This document shows positions 17,688 to 27,333 of a stretch of DNA of 64,000 nt, piece by piece. The position numbers and the translations under genes are program-made. A model generated the notes under the pieces. That model was not told the DNA's origin and searched no databases. It worked only from the letters and a program-made list of their open reading frames with translations. Source of the DNA: Luteolibacter yonseiensis (lineage in GTDB: Bacteria > Verrucomicrobiota > Verrucomicrobiia > Verrucomicrobiales > Akkermansiaceae); the NCBI RefSeq assembly GCF_016595465.1, contig NZ_JAENIK010000004.1:372001-436000 (forward strand), in the 5' to 3' direction. Position 1 is the stretch's first letter. Every line of letters begins with the position of its first letter.

Positions 17688-19646
17688 TTAGACCGGCTTC
17701 GCGATCTTTCGTTGGAGGGACTCGATGACGGTGAAGTCTTCGAGGGTGGTAATGTTCCCGGAGATCTTGCCCGTACAGACGAGTTCTTTCAAGAGCCGTC
17801 GCATGATTTTTCCCGAGCGCGTTTTCGGCAGGCCGGGGGCGAAATGGAGGTCGTCCGGTTTGGCGATCGCTCCGATGACCTTTCCCACGTGGTTCCGCAG
17901 TTCAGCCTGCAGTTCCGGCGACTCGTTGAAACCGCCCTTCAAGGTGACGAACGCGGCGACCGCCTGGCCTTTCATGTCATCCGGGCGGCCGACCACGGCG
18001 GCCTCCGCGACGGCGGGGTGCGAGACGAGGGCGCTCTCGATCTCCGCCGTGCCGAGACGGTGGCCGGAGACATTGAGCACGTCGTCCAGACGGCCGATGA
18101 TCCAGAAATTCCCGGCCTTGTCGCGGCGCGCTCCGTCGCCCGCGGTGTAGAGACCGGGATAGTCGGACCAATAGGTCTTCTTGTAACGCTCCTTGTCACC
18201 GTAGATCGTGCGGATCATGGAAGGCCATGGCTTGCGGATGACGAGGCGACCGTCCTGCCCCGGCTTGCACTCGTTCCCCGCGTCGTCGAGGATGGCGGCA
18301 TCGATCCCGAAAAACGGATGCGTCGCGGTGCCCGCCTTGCACGGAGTCGCGCCGGGGAGCGGTGAGATGAGGATGGCACCCGTTTCGGTCTGCCACCAGG
18401 TGTCGACGATGGGGCACCTGCCGCCGCCGATATGCTTGTGATACCAGTTCCAGGCTTCCGGGTTGATCGGTTCGCCCACAGAGCCGAGCAACCGCAGCGA
18501 GGAAAGATCATGTGCCGCCGGGAAATGGTCGCCGGCCTTGATGAAGGCGCGGATCGCCGTGGGGGCGGTGTAGAAAATGGTGACGCCGTGTTCCTCGATC
18601 ATTTTCCAGAAGCGCCCGAAATCCGGGGCATTCGGCGCGCCCTCGTACATCACCTGGGTGACGCCGTTCGCGAGCGGACCATAGACGATGTAGGAGTGTC
18701 CGGTGATCCAGCCGACATCGGCGGTGCACCAGTAGACGTCCTCGTCCCGCATGTCGAAAATGTATTTGCAGGTGGAGTAGGTACCGGTGAGGTAGCCGCC
18801 GGAAGTGTGGAGGATACCTTTGGGTTTTCCTGTGGAGCCGGAAGTGTAGAGCACGAACAGCGGATGCTCGGAATCAAACGCCTTGGCGACGTGCTTCGAC
18901 GATGCGGCGGCCACCTCCTCGTGCCACCACGCGTCGCGGTCGGCATCCATGGAAATTTCATTTCCGCAACGGTTCAGCACGATGACGCGCCTCACGCTCT
19001 TGTATTTCACCAAGGCCTCATCGACCACCGGCTTGAGCGGGACAACCTTGCCGCGCCGCCAGCCGCCGTCGGCGGTGAGAATGACCGTCGCGCCGGAATC
19101 CTCGAGACGATCCACGATCGCCTCGGAAGCGAATCCTCCGAAAACCACGGTGTGCACCGCTCCGATACGGGCGCAGGCGAGCATCGCGATGGCGGCCTCC
19201 GGGACCATCGGCATGTAGATGAGCACGCGATCCTTGGCTTTCACGCCGTTTTTCACCAGCACGTTGGCGAAACGGCAGACCTCTTTCTGAAGCTGGCCGT
19301 AGGTGATGGTGCGCTTGTCGCCGGGTTCGCCCTCCCAGATGATCGCGGCCTTGTTTTTCCGGGGGCCGGCGGCGTGGCGGTCCACGCAGTTCTCGCAGAC
19401 GTTGAGTTTTCCGCCCTCGAACCAGGTCGCGTTCGGGGCTTTCCAGTTGAGCACCTTGCTCCACGGCTTCTGCCACACCAGCTCCTTCGCCTCGCGCGCC
19501 CAGAACTTGTCCGGCTTGTCGATGGATTCCTTGTAGAGCTTCTTGTAGGCCGCCATCGAAGGGATGCGGGCTTTTACGGAGAATTCCTTGGACGGCTTGT
19601 GAATGGCGTCGTGGTCGTGATCGGGCGTGGCTTTCTTGGCGCTCAT
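17688..19646 (-). CDS. acs: Acetyl-CoA synthetase (AMP-forming)
   Basis: A 652-residue enzyme that converts acetate, ATP and CoA to acetyl-CoA via acetyl-AMP. The ANL-superfamily core is complete: the phosphate loop [11 protein letters not shown] (267-277), the WWQTETG motif, the [13 protein letters not shown] hinge region, and [11 protein letters not shown] with catalytic Lys613, the usual target of regulatory acetylation. Length matches E. coli Acs (652). It is the first gene of a likely three-gene minus-strand unit. Its leader extends into the gene-poor 19647-20040 stretch. Confidence 0.98.
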   Translation of the reverse strand: MSAKKATPDHDHDAIHKPSKEFSVKARIPSMAAYKKLYKESIDKPDKFWAREAKELVWQKPWSKVLNWKAPNATWFEGGKLNVCENCVDRHAAGPRKNKAAIIWEGEPGDKRTITYGQLQKEVCRFANVLVKNGVKAKDRVLIYMPMVPEAAIAMLACARIGAVHTVVFGGFASEAIVDRLEDSGATVILTADGGWRRGKVVPLKPVVDEALVKYKSVRRVIVLNRCGNEISMDADRDAWWHEEVAAASSKHVAKAFDSEHPLFVLYTSGSTGKPKGILHTSGGYLTGTYSTCKYIFDMRDEDVYWCTADVGWITGHSYIVYGPLANGVTQVMYEGAPNAPDFGRFWKMIEEHGVTIFYTAPTAIRAFIKAGDHFPAAHDLSSLRLLGSVGEPINPEAWNWYHKHIGGGRCPIVDTWWQTETGAILISPLPGATPCKAGTATHPFFGIDAAILDDAGNECKPGQDGRLVIRKPWPSMIRTIYGDKERYKKTYWSDYPGLYTAGDGARRDKAGNFWIIGRLDDVLNVSGHRLGTAEIESALVSHPAVAEAAVVGRPDDMKGQAVAAFVTLKGGFNESPELQAELRNHVGKVIGAIAKPDDLHFAPGLPKTRSGKIMRRLLKELVCTGKISGNITTLEDFTVIESLQRKIAKPV

Positions 19647-20040
19647 GGGTTGGGAAAATTGCCGCGGGAGAAGTGGATTTCCCGCGTTACTTCCGCAAAC
19701 TAGGAAGCCATCCCGCGCCCGGCAAGTCCCCAGAACCGGTCGGACCGGGATTTTTGGAGTATGACAAGGGAGCGGGGCGCTTGCCCACCCGCTCTTTGTC
19801 GTGAAATTTCCGACCCGCAGGAGCGAAGATCATGCGGCTCATCCAGCCCGGGGAGGGGCGATACGTGATCGCCCGTTTCCTGAGAAACCAATGACAAGCG
19901 AATTCCCTCGTTTCATCAGCCCTTCATCGGCACGGCGGACGCGTTCCGCCGCTCCCTGTGACGCCATCCGCAGTGCCAGTCCGCCGTAACCAGCAGGAAT
20001 CGGTCTGATTTTCCCTGGTGCGGACCTTGAGGAAAAAGCC
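19647..20040. other. Intergenic region of about 395 bp
   Basis: Contains the presumed acs promoter (minus strand) and, at 19763-19800, a long imperfect hairpin. The left arm GACAAGGGAGCGGG pairs with CCCGCTCTTTGTC apart from a small internal mismatch. No T-tract follows on either strand, so terminator function is uncertain. No gene or RNA family was recognised in the rest. Confidence 0.5.
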
Positions 20041-20799
20041 CTACCGCCTCTTCCGCTCGTCCTGTCCGGCCGCCCGCTTCTTCGCAGGCTTTTCATTCCC
20101 AAGGAGCATCTGCACTTCCAGCGCGTTCAGCATGGCCCAGCCGCCGGGTTCCAGATCGCCGAGCCACAGGGCGCCGATGCGGACGCGGAGCAGCTTGGTC
20201 ACCTGATAGCCGAGAGACTCGAACATCACCCGGATCTGGCGCTTCGCGCCGTGGTCCAGCACCACCTTGAGGCGGCGCGGGGAAAGCCGCTCGATGGCCT
20301 TCGCCTTGAGTTTCCCCTCATCCGTGTAAACCCCTTCCAGAAACTGGTCGAGGTGGGAGTTTTCGAACGCCTGGTTCGAGGTCACGAGGTATTCCTTCTC
20401 CACCGACTTCGAAGGGTGCATGAGCTGCTGGGAAAGATCGCCATCGTTGGTGAGAATGAGCAGCCCTTCCGAGTCCATGTCCAGCCTCCCGACGTGGTGC
20501 AGCGAGTGGAGGGATTCCGGAAGCAGCGAATAAATGGTATCCCGGCCCAGCTCGTCCTCACGGGTGCAGACGAATCCACGCGGCTTGTGGAAGGCGATGA
20601 TCATCGTCTCACGCGGGGAAACCCGTTTGCCGTCCACCTTCACGTGATCCCCATCGGAAATGCGGGTGCCCATGTTGAGGCACGGCGTGCCGTTCACCTC
20701 CACGCGTCCGGCCTTGATGAGTTCGTCACAAGCGCGGCGCGAACCGACGGCGCAGGACGCGAGGTATTTGTTGAGACGGGTGCCGTCGTTGGTTGCCAT
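20041..20799 (-). CDS. RsuA/RluB-family pseudouridine synthase
   Basis: A 252-residue rRNA-modifying enzyme. An S4 RNA-binding domain comes first (RLNKYLASCAVGSRRACDEL to ~60). The catalytic domain carries GRLDMDSEGLLILTNDG with the nucleophilic Asp107 and the family motif KEYLVT. GAKRQIRVM is the third family motif. The C-terminus is a basic tail (EKPAKKRAAGQDERKRR). Sequence alone does not settle whether it modifies 23S (RluB-like) or 16S rRNA (RsuA-like). It lies 81 bases downstream of the small basic protein gene on the same strand, a plausible ribosome-related pairing. Confidence 0.95.
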   Translation of the reverse strand: MATNDGTRLNKYLASCAVGSRRACDELIKAGRVEVNGTPCLNMGTRISDGDHVKVDGKRVSPRETMIIAFHKPRGFVCTREDELGRDTIYSLLPESLHSLHHVGRLDMDSEGLLILTNDGDLSQQLMHPSKSVEKEYLVTSNQAFENSHLDQFLEGVYTDEGKLKAKAIERLSPRRLKVVLDHGAKRQIRVMFESLGYQVTKLLRVRIGALWLGDLEPGGWAMLNALEVQMLLGNEKPAKKRAAGQDERKRR

Positions 20800-20880
20800 G
20801 GTGGTGGTGATGGAGGAAATGCAAAAGGCGCGAAGCCCGTGGGACTCCGCGCGATTTAGAAAATATTGGAAGTCAGAGGA

Positions 20881-21036
20881 TTAACCCTCGTGCTTGGTCT
20901 TTGGAAGTCCGACTGGGGACTTGCCGTCTTTCCATTCGCCACGCTCCTTGAGGAGTTTGACGCGCTCGAAGCGCTTGAGGACGGAACGTTTGCCGCCGAC
21001 GGTGGCATTGGACTTGAGGCTGTTGTGCTTGGACAT
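20881..21036 (-). CDS. Chlamydiae/Verrucomicrobia small basic protein
   Basis: A 51-residue, strongly basic protein beginning MSKHNSLKSNATVGGKRSVL and ending PVGLPKTKHEG. It matches my memory of the small basic protein family (TIGR04137) found in Chlamydiae and Verrucomicrobia and thought to be ribosome-associated. The function is not established. The gene is too short for many gene callers, but start, stop and composition are unambiguous. The leader contains a palindrome followed by a T-run (21107-21128), which may control it. Confidence 0.9.
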   Translation of the reverse strand: MSKHNSLKSNATVGGKRSVLKRFERVKLLKERGEWKDGKSPVGLPKTKHEG

Positions 21037-21101
21037 CTCGGAATGAGGTTAAAAATCGCGGGAGGCGGAAGCTATGGACCAGTTTCGCCACTGGCAACCC
21101 G

Positions 21102-21128
21102 AAAAACGGGAATTTTTTAAAATTCCCG
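21102..21128 (-). terminator. Terminator-like hairpin in the leader of the small basic protein gene
   Basis: CGGGAATTTT (21107-21116), two-base loop TT, AAAATTCCCG (21119-21128) is a perfect 10-bp palindrome. Read on the minus strand the stem is followed by TTTTT (21106-21102), the layout of an intrinsic terminator. It sits about 70 bases before the small basic protein ATG and there is no minus-strand gene before it, so it could be an attenuator or a stop for antisense transcripts. Confidence 0.5.
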
Positions 21129-21223
21129 GGAATCCCGCAATTCCTAACAGATTCCTTGGCTCCCGCCCCGCAATGTGATTTCTCGGAACAACGGAAACCG
21201 ATATCCCAAATCCGTTGGACTCC

Positions 21224-22765
21224 ATGAAACCCATCCCTCGCACCGGATTCATCGCACTTACCCACGCCTTGGCCATCGCCGTGGGCTGGGCGGCCTACCA
21301 AGCCTCTGGTTTCCAAGGCCCCGGTTTCTCCACCACGGAACCTCCCGCCGCCCGGACCAAGTCGACGGACAGGACGTCAAAAGACACAAAGACGACGGAC
21401 CGGACGCCGAAAGACACAAAGGCGGTGGAGGAAATCCTCGCGCCCATCCTGGCATTCTTGGAAAACCGACGGGAGGTTTACGATCAGAGAACGGACGATA
21501 CCATCAGACAAACGAGCCAGAACATTCTCGACCGCATCGCCAGTATCGATATTCCGGCGGATTTCGCCAAGGAACTCGAAGCCGTGGAAGCGGGACCTGA
21601 CGAAGGAAAATTCGTGGAGATGGCCGCCCTGGTCTTCCACTGGATGAACCATGACTCGAAGGCATTCTTCGACTGGTTGCGCGCGGACCCGAAAAAGCGC
21701 GGCGTCGGCCTCGGCGTCTCGCTCTTGTTCAGCTTGGAACCGGAAATCTACCGGCGCTCGGGAGTGGAGGGGGTGCTGGCACAACTGGTACATGCCGAGG
21801 GATGCAAACACCAGCTTTCCGGCGATCTTGGACGGTCGCTTGCGAAAAGCGGGGACATCGCGGGAATCCTGAAAGCCAGACAATTGCTCATCCCGGATGC
21901 CCACGCCTCCAATCCGGAGGACTGGCGGCGCCTTGTAATCAACATCGGGCAGAACTGGCCCGCTGACAAGACCACGGCCCTGATCCGGCTCGCGGTGGAA
22001 ATGGACGAACCGATGTTGCTCACGACCCACAGACGAAACATCGAAGGACACGGCGGCTACATCGCCGGGTTGCTCGCGGACGAATCGCTGCCGGAAGATT
22101 TCAGAAAGAAGATTTCAGAAAATCCCATGGCCCGTAACTCGATCATCGGGGATTCCTCTCTCCCCCTCGATATGCGTCTGGCAAACGGAGGGGACCTCGC
22201 CCGGATCATTTCCGGTGATGTGGGCAGGCTGCTTTCCGAGGACCGGGACTGGGCGTTCGCATTCCGCAACGGCCAGGCCACGGCGGAGAAAATCATGACG
22301 GTCGTCAGCGCGGGCACTCCCGAACTCGCAAGGAGCCAGCCCGATGATTTGCGGAATTTCGTATTCCGCGAGCTTTCCGAAGAAAACCCGGCCGCAGCCA
22401 TGGTCCTGCTGAAAGACATGCCGGACGACAAACGCAGCGAATTCGCCCTGCTCGTGTCCCGCACCCATTTCGATAACGTCGAACCCTCCAAGTTCCTCGA
22501 ACTCCTCGAACAGATTCCCAGCGACACACCGGAACAGTGGGACGACAGGTTGGACGCGTGGAACCTGCGCGGCTACAAGAATAACGAACGTCTGCAGGAA
22601 GGTTACGTCGAATGGGTCCGGGCCCTCCCTCCCGGCCTGGACCGGGAAATGGCCCTCTACTCTCTCGCCCGCGCCGTGAATGCGAAAAACCCCGGGCTCG
22701 CGGAAGATCTCCGCAGCCAGGTTTCGGATCCGGAACTCAAAAAACGCATCGCCAGCCACCGATGA
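21224..22765 (+). CDS. Membrane-anchored helical-repeat protein, first of a paralogous pair
   Basis: A 513-residue protein starting at the ATG at 21224 (a TTG nine bases earlier is in frame but less likely). A single N-terminal hydrophobic segment (GFIALTHALAIAVGWAAYQA) is followed by a low-complexity linker with a tandem nine-residue repeat (TDRTSKDTK / TDRTPKDTK). The rest is helical with Trp/Leu/Asp-rich repeats (AFFDWLRADPKKRG, VEWVRALPPGLDREMALYSL) resembling other verrucomicrobial hypothetical proteins. Its stop overlaps the next gene in ATGA, and that gene has the same layout. Function unknown; it is probably periplasmic-facing. Confidence 0.75.
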   Translation: MKPIPRTGFIALTHALAIAVGWAAYQASGFQGPGFSTTEPPAARTKSTDRTSKDTKTTDRTPKDTKAVEEILAPILAFLENRREVYDQRTDDTIRQTSQNILDRIASIDIPADFAKELEAVEAGPDEGKFVEMAALVFHWMNHDSKAFFDWLRADPKKRGVGLGVSLLFSLEPEIYRRSGVEGVLAQLVHAEGCKHQLSGDLGRSLAKSGDIAGILKARQLLIPDAHASNPEDWRRLVINIGQNWPADKTTALIRLAVEMDEPMLLTTHRRNIEGHGGYIAGLLADESLPEDFRKKISENPMARNSIIGDSSLPLDMRLANGGDLARIISGDVGRLLSEDRDWAFAFRNGQATAEKIMTVVSAGTPELARSQPDDLRNFVFRELSEENPAAAMVLLKDMPDDKRSEFALLVSRTHFDNVEPSKFLELLEQIPSDTPEQWDDRLDAWNLRGYKNNERLQEGYVEWVRALPPGLDREMALYSLARAVNAKNPGLAEDLRSQVSDPELKKRIASHR

Positions 22766-24090
22766 AACCCGCCCTGAAAATCATCACCCACCTCGGCGCC
22801 ATCGCCCTGGGCGTCGCGCTCGCGGCCAACGCGCTCCCGCATTTCTCCCGGCAGGGGCAGACAGGACCAGAAACTGGCGACCGGCGCCAAACCGCCGTCG
22901 ATTCCCCGGATTCCAGAAAAACCTCCACCAAACCCGCCTCACGCACCACCATCGGCCAGAGCAAGTCCGCCGCTTTCCGCGCCGCATGGGCCGCCCTCGC
23001 CGAGAAACCTTTCAACACGGTGGATCGCGTCGCCGCCCAGTCACAGCTTCTCACCGCTTGGGCGAAAGTGGATCTGGATGGAGCGCTGCAAGCCTTCCTC
23101 GGTGAAGCATGGGACGGCCCCTCGCCCGATCCCTTCCACCGTGAAGCACTCGCATCCGCCTTCGCCACCGAATTCCACGAGCACCCGGAATCCTCTTGGG
23201 CCGCTCTCAGCCGGAACCCGATGGCCAGCGCGCTCCTCGCAGGAACCTGGGTCAGGAACGCCGCCACCAAAGACCCGGAATTCACCCTCTCGATCCTCAA
23301 CGAAATCCCGGTCAATTTCCGGTTCGATGCGATGAACCGCATTTTCGATCGGGAGAACCCGCTCACCCCGGAAATCCGCGCCAAACTTCTCACCAAGCTC
23401 GCAGGCATCGGATCTCCGGACCAGATCGAACGCCGCCTCGCGGAAATCTTCCTCCGCACTCCCTCGACCGATGCTCCCGCCAAACTCGCCGGGGAGTGGA
23501 ACGACCTGCCCCCCGGCCCGCAGCGCACCGTGCGGATGGCTGAATGGGCGAACTCCATGCGCGGACTGGAAGTCACCAAATTCTCCGAAGAGTGGGAAAA
23601 AATCCCCGCCGCCGACCAGGCCCAGGCCGCCCGGCTCCTTCTCGCCCAGGTGGACAACCGCTCCCCCGCCCTCCTCTTCGCCATCGACCGGGCGATCCAG
23701 GCGGAACAATGGGATATTTTTGCCAAAGAGGACATCGCCAACAAGCTGCGAGGCTTCCAGACCGACCGCAATGCCCTCGCCGAATGGGCGCTCACCTTCC
23801 CGGAACGGCAGGAAACCCGCGCGGTGTTCAATCTCGCCATTTCGGAAAAACTCCTCAACGACCCCGCCGCCGGCCAGGCGTGGCTCGAAAAACTCCCCGC
23901 CGGCTCCTGGCATCGCGAGTGGGGGCTGGTCGAGCTGACCCTCGGCCGCATGTGGGCCCGCGGCGACATCCAGGGAGCCAACCGCGCCATCGAACGGATC
24001 ACCGACACCCGCGCCCGCGAGGAAGCCCTGAAATGCCGCTACGACTGGCAGCTCCTGACGTCCCAACCGAACATCGTCCGGGAGAAATGA
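22762..24090 (+). CDS. Membrane-anchored helical-repeat protein, second of the pair
   Basis: A 442-residue protein starting at the ATG at 22762, which overlaps the previous stop. It has an N-terminal anchor or signal (IITHLGAIALGVALAANALP), a Ser/Thr/Pro linker, then helical repeats of about 35-40 residues (FRAAWAALAEKPFNTVDRVA; LAEWALTFPERQETRAVFNL; GQAWLEKLPAGSWHREWGLV). Topology and repeat style match the preceding gene, suggesting an ancient tandem duplication or partner proteins. No catalytic motif was recognised. Confidence 0.75.
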   Translation: MKPALKIITHLGAIALGVALAANALPHFSRQGQTGPETGDRRQTAVDSPDSRKTSTKPASRTTIGQSKSAAFRAAWAALAEKPFNTVDRVAAQSQLLTAWAKVDLDGALQAFLGEAWDGPSPDPFHREALASAFATEFHEHPESSWAALSRNPMASALLAGTWVRNAATKDPEFTLSILNEIPVNFRFDAMNRIFDRENPLTPEIRAKLLTKLAGIGSPDQIERRLAEIFLRTPSTDAPAKLAGEWNDLPPGPQRTVRMAEWANSMRGLEVTKFSEEWEKIPAADQAQAARLLLAQVDNRSPALLFAIDRAIQAEQWDIFAKEDIANKLRGFQTDRNALAEWALTFPERQETRAVFNLAISEKLLNDPAAGQAWLEKLPAGSWHREWGLVELTLGRMWARGDIQGANRAIERITDTRAREEALKCRYDWQLLTSQPNIVREK

Positions 24091-24148
24091 GTGCGTCGCT
24101 TGAACCGGCTTCGATGGTCCGGAAAAATTTCCAACGTCCTCTGTCGAT

Positions 24149-24679
24149 ATGAAACACGCATTGCTCTGGCTCCTCCCTGTCGGCATCCTGATGGGACAGG
24201 ACAAAAGTCCTTTCGAAGAGGGCAAGGCTTCCGGCGATAAAACCGAAGAATCGGAATACGACTTTGCCGAGGTCCACAGATATGACGATGTGATGGTGAA
24301 ACTTGGTGAAGCGTCCGATTCCAAATTGATCAGCTGGTCCCCTCCGAATGTCGCCTCACACGCGGGCGTCGCAGGCAAGAGCCAGACCTTCAAGTTTCAG
24401 ATGGATTCGAAAGTGTATCAGGAAGCATTGCGGCACCCCGATTTGAACAGAGGCGTGAGATTGATGTCAGGCGATCCTGTGTTCCCGCTGTTCGTCTGCT
24501 GGCTGAGACCTCTCTCCATTCATGGAGAGACAGCCTATTTTGTGGTCAAGGTTCCGCTGGATCGACAGAAAGACATGTATATCGCATTCATTCCGGAGGA
24601 GGGAAAGAAACGCTACCTCCACAACCTCGACGAGGTGGCCCTGTATTTTAGAAACAGATCCGAGGCACAAGGCGAATAG
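24149..24679 (+). CDS. Secreted hypothetical protein
   Basis: A 176-residue protein with a short hydrophobic signal (KHALLWLLPVGILMGQ). The mature part is acidic at first (ASGDKTEESEYDFAEVHRYD) and then beta-rich (PVFPLFVCWLRPLSIHGETA). Its GC content is lower and its codon choice less biased than the neighbours, a hint of recent acquisition. No family was recognised. It lies 58 bases after the helical-repeat pair and 12 before the VOC gene. Confidence 0.65.
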   Translation: MKHALLWLLPVGILMGQDKSPFEEGKASGDKTEESEYDFAEVHRYDDVMVKLGEASDSKLISWSPPNVASHAGVAGKSQTFKFQMDSKVYQEALRHPDLNRGVRLMSGDPVFPLFVCWLRPLSIHGETAYFVVKVPLDRQKDMYIAFIPEEGKKRYLHNLDEVALYFRNRSEAQGE

Positions 24680-24691
24680 CCATCACATTCC

Positions 24692-25111
24692 ATGAAACCC
24701 CACATCACCGTCATCACCCTCGGCGTGGACGACCTCGAAAGGGCCTTTTCCTTTTACAAGGACGGCCTCGGTCTGCCGAGCAAAGGCATCATCGGAACCG
24801 AGTTCGAACATGGAGCGGTCGCGTTTTTCGACCTGCAACAAGGAATCAAGCTGGCCGTCTGGCCCCGGAAAAGCATCGCCCATGACACCGGCATCCCTGT
24901 CAGCGCCGCCGCCCCCACGGATTTCACCCTGGGTCACAACGTGGACTCGAAGGAGGAAGTGGACGCGGTCATGCGGCAGGCGGAGCAGGCCGGGGCGACC
25001 ATCGTGAAAGAAGCGCATGACACCTTCTGGGGAGGTTACTCCGGCTACTTCCAGGATCCCGACAAACATCTGTGGGAGATTGTCTGGAATCCGGATCTCG
25101 CAGAGTTGTGA
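24692..25111 (+). CDS. VOC (glyoxalase/bleomycin-resistance) superfamily protein
   Basis: A 139-residue single-subunit VOC protein with two beta-alpha-beta-beta-beta modules: PHITVITLGVDDLERAFSFY at the start and FTLGHNVDSKEEVDAVMRQA in the second half, ending YFQDPDKHLWEIVWNP with the usual Glu metal ligand. The family includes glyoxalases, dioxygenases and antibiotic-binding proteins; the substrate here cannot be told. It is followed by the inverted-repeat element at 25138-25209 and then by the convergent metal ATPase gene. Confidence 0.9.
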   Translation: MKPHITVITLGVDDLERAFSFYKDGLGLPSKGIIGTEFEHGAVAFFDLQQGIKLAVWPRKSIAHDTGIPVSAAAPTDFTLGHNVDSKEEVDAVMRQAEQAGATIVKEAHDTFWGGYSGYFQDPDKHLWEIVWNPDLAEL

Positions 25112-25137
25112 AACAACGGGCGGGTCACAGGAGATTC

Positions 25138-25209
25138 TTCGTATGTCGTCCAGCCATTTATGGCGTCTTCCAAGCGCACGAAAGACGCCATAAATGGCTG
25201 GACTACGAA
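25138..25209. repeat. Long palindromic element, possible diverged cloverleaf repeat
   Basis: Arms 25148-25169 (GTCCAGCCATTTATGGCGTC plus TT) and 25182-25203 are perfect 22-base inverted repeats around a 12-base loop. TTCGTA/TACGAA flanks extend the pairing. Alternatively it folds as outer stem GTCCA/TGGAC, hairpins GCCAT-tt-ATGGC and GCCAT-aa-ATGGC, and central GTCTT/AAGAC, the same architecture as the elements at 11757 and 45842. It shares the core AAGCGCACG with them (AAGAGCACG there). It sits between convergent genes and might also terminate transcription. Confidence 0.7.
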
Positions 25210-25266
25210 CAGGAAAATCCGACCGGCATCTCCTCACCTCATTTGCCGAGGCTGGCATGACTCCCC

Positions 25267-27243
25267 TCACTCGGAATTCACACGCCCCAGCAACCTCAAC
25301 GAATTCAGGATCACCAGCAGGGTCGCCCCCGTGTCCGCGAGGATCGCCAGCCACAGGCCCGCTACTCCCATGAAGGCGAGGACCAGGACCACCGCCTTGA
25401 TGCCGAGCGCGAAGGCGACGTTGAAGCGGATGATCCGCAGGGTGCGCCTGCCGACCAGCACGGTTTCCGCGACCCGCGTCAGGTCGTCCTTCATCAGGGC
25501 GATGTCCGCGGTCTCGATGGCCGTGTCGCTGCCGATGGCCCCCATGGCGAAGCCGACGCCGGCCACGGCGAGCGCGGGCGCGTCGTTCACCCCGTCCCCA
25601 ATCATGCCGACGTGGGCATACCGGCTGACGAGTTCGCGGACGTGCCCGACCTTCTGATCCGGCATGAGATCGCCGATGGCTTCGTCGATGCCCGCCAGCT
25701 TCGCGATGGCGGAGGCGGTGCGCTGGTTGTCCCCGCTGAGCATGACGACTTTTTCAATGCCCGCCGCATGGATGAGGCGGAGCGCCTCGACAACCTCCGG
25801 ACGCAGGGTATCCGCGATGGCGACGATACCGAGAATCCTTCCCGCGCATCCTTCGTGCGGCAGGTGGCCGAGGATGGCGAGGGATTGGCCCTTGGCCTCG
25901 ACGGTTGCGAGAACGGCCTCCACCTCCGGCGTGCAGATCCCCGTTTCGTGGGCCATGCGGTGGTTGCCGATGAAATAGGGATGTCCTTCCACCGTCGCCC
26001 GCGCGCCTTGGCCGGTGACCGAAACGTAGTCACCCGCAGGCTCGAACGAGATACCCTTCGAGCGGGCGGCCTCCACAATGGCGAGGGCGAGCGGATGCTC
26101 CGAATGCGTGTTGATCGCGGCGGCGGTGCGAAGCACCTCTTCTTCCGACAACCCGCCCAGCGGCATGATCCCGACAACCTGTGGCTTTCCTTGTGTGATC
26201 GTACCGGTCTTGTCGACCGCGAGGGCACGGAGCTTTCCAACCTCCTCCAGATGTACGCCACCTTTCACCAGCACACCCCGGCGGGCGAGCGCGGTGAGCC
26301 CGGAAACAATGCTGACGGGCGTGGCGATCACCAGGGCGCACGGGCAGGAAATCACCAGCAACACAAGCGAGCGATAGATCCAGAACAACCACGGCTCCCC
26401 GAACAGCAGGGGAGGAACGAGCGCCACAAGAATCGCGATCGCGAAAACGGCGGGAGTGTAAATCCTGGCGAAGCGGTCGATGAAACGCTGCGTCGGCGGC
26501 TTGTTCTCCTCCGCCTCGCCGACGAGCTGGATGATGCGGGCGAGCGTGGACTCCGAAGCCGGCTTGGTCACCCGGACGACGAGCGATCCCTCCGCATTCA
26601 CCGTGCCCGCGTAAACCGGATCGCCGGATTTCTTTTCCACCGGCACGGACTCCCCGGTAATGGGTGCCTGGTTGACCGCGGAATTTCCTGAAACCACCTG
26701 GCCATCCAGCGGAATGCGGCTGCCGCTGCGGATGAGGATCTCCCGGTCCACGGCGACCTCGCCCACCGGAATCTCCTGCTCCGAACCATCCGAATTTCTC
26801 ACGATCGCCGTCGGCGGCGAAAGCTTGAGCAGCGAATCCACCGCCTGCCGAGCGCGGCCGGACGCCCATGATTCGAGAAGCTCGGAGAGCGAAAAAAGAA
26901 ACACCACGCTCGCGGCCTCCGCTCCCTCGCCAATGAGCCATGCCCCCACGACCGCGACGGCCATGAGCACGTTGATGTCCAGCCGCCGCACCTTCAGCGC
27001 ACCCCAAGCGGCGGGAAACACCAGTAACCCGCCCGCCACCGTGGCGGCGGCGAAGGCGATGGTGCCGAACAATTCCAGATGCGGAAAAAGCCAGTCCACC
27101 AGCAGACCCACGCCGGTGAAAGCCCCCGCCGCCGCGACGAGCGTTCCTTGGGGCAGGGAACTGTCCTCATGGCAATGTTCGCAACTGGTGCAACCGGACT
27201 TCTTCACCGGTGGCGGAGTGTGGTCATGTTCGTGGTGCGCCAT
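25267..27243 (-). CDS. Zn/Cd/Pb-type heavy-metal P-type ATPase
   Basis: A 658-residue P1B ATPase exporting soft metal ions. The N-terminus lacks an HMA domain and carries instead a His/Cys-rich tail (MAHHEHDHTP, GCTSCEHCHED). TGES (196-199) is the actuator motif, CPC at 300-302 the transmembrane metal site, DKTGT with phosphorylated Asp344, and GDGVNDAPAL the hinge. The last helices contain FALGIKAVVLVL and ADTGATLLVILNSL, whose Lys and Asp correspond to the Zn/Cd-selective group (ZntA type). It ends the metal-defence operon, 130 bases after the His-rich protein gene. Confidence 0.95.
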   Translation of the reverse strand: MAHHEHDHTPPPVKKSGCTSCEHCHEDSSLPQGTLVAAAGAFTGVGLLVDWLFPHLELFGTIAFAAATVAGGLLVFPAAWGALKVRRLDINVLMAVAVVGAWLIGEGAEAASVVFLFSLSELLESWASGRARQAVDSLLKLSPPTAIVRNSDGSEQEIPVGEVAVDREILIRSGSRIPLDGQVVSGNSAVNQAPITGESVPVEKKSGDPVYAGTVNAEGSLVVRVTKPASESTLARIIQLVGEAEENKPPTQRFIDRFARIYTPAVFAIAILVALVPPLLFGEPWLFWIYRSLVLLVISCPCALVIATPVSIVSGLTALARRGVLVKGGVHLEEVGKLRALAVDKTGTITQGKPQVVGIMPLGGLSEEEVLRTAAAINTHSEHPLALAIVEAARSKGISFEPAGDYVSVTGQGARATVEGHPYFIGNHRMAHETGICTPEVEAVLATVEAKGQSLAILGHLPHEGCAGRILGIVAIADTLRPEVVEALRLIHAAGIEKVVMLSGDNQRTASAIAKLAGIDEAIGDLMPDQKVGHVRELVSRYAHVGMIGDGVNDAPALAVAGVGFAMGAIGSDTAIETADIALMKDDLTRVAETVLVGRRTLRIIRFNVAFALGIKAVVLVLAFMGVAGLWLAILADTGATLLVILNSLRLLGRVNSE

Positions 27244-27333
27244 CGGTGGGGATGATAGAATGAAAAATGCCGCGAAGAAAGGACGGCTTCCGGATCCGGC
27301 CTCGTCTTCGCATGGGAAACCGGGATCGGACCA

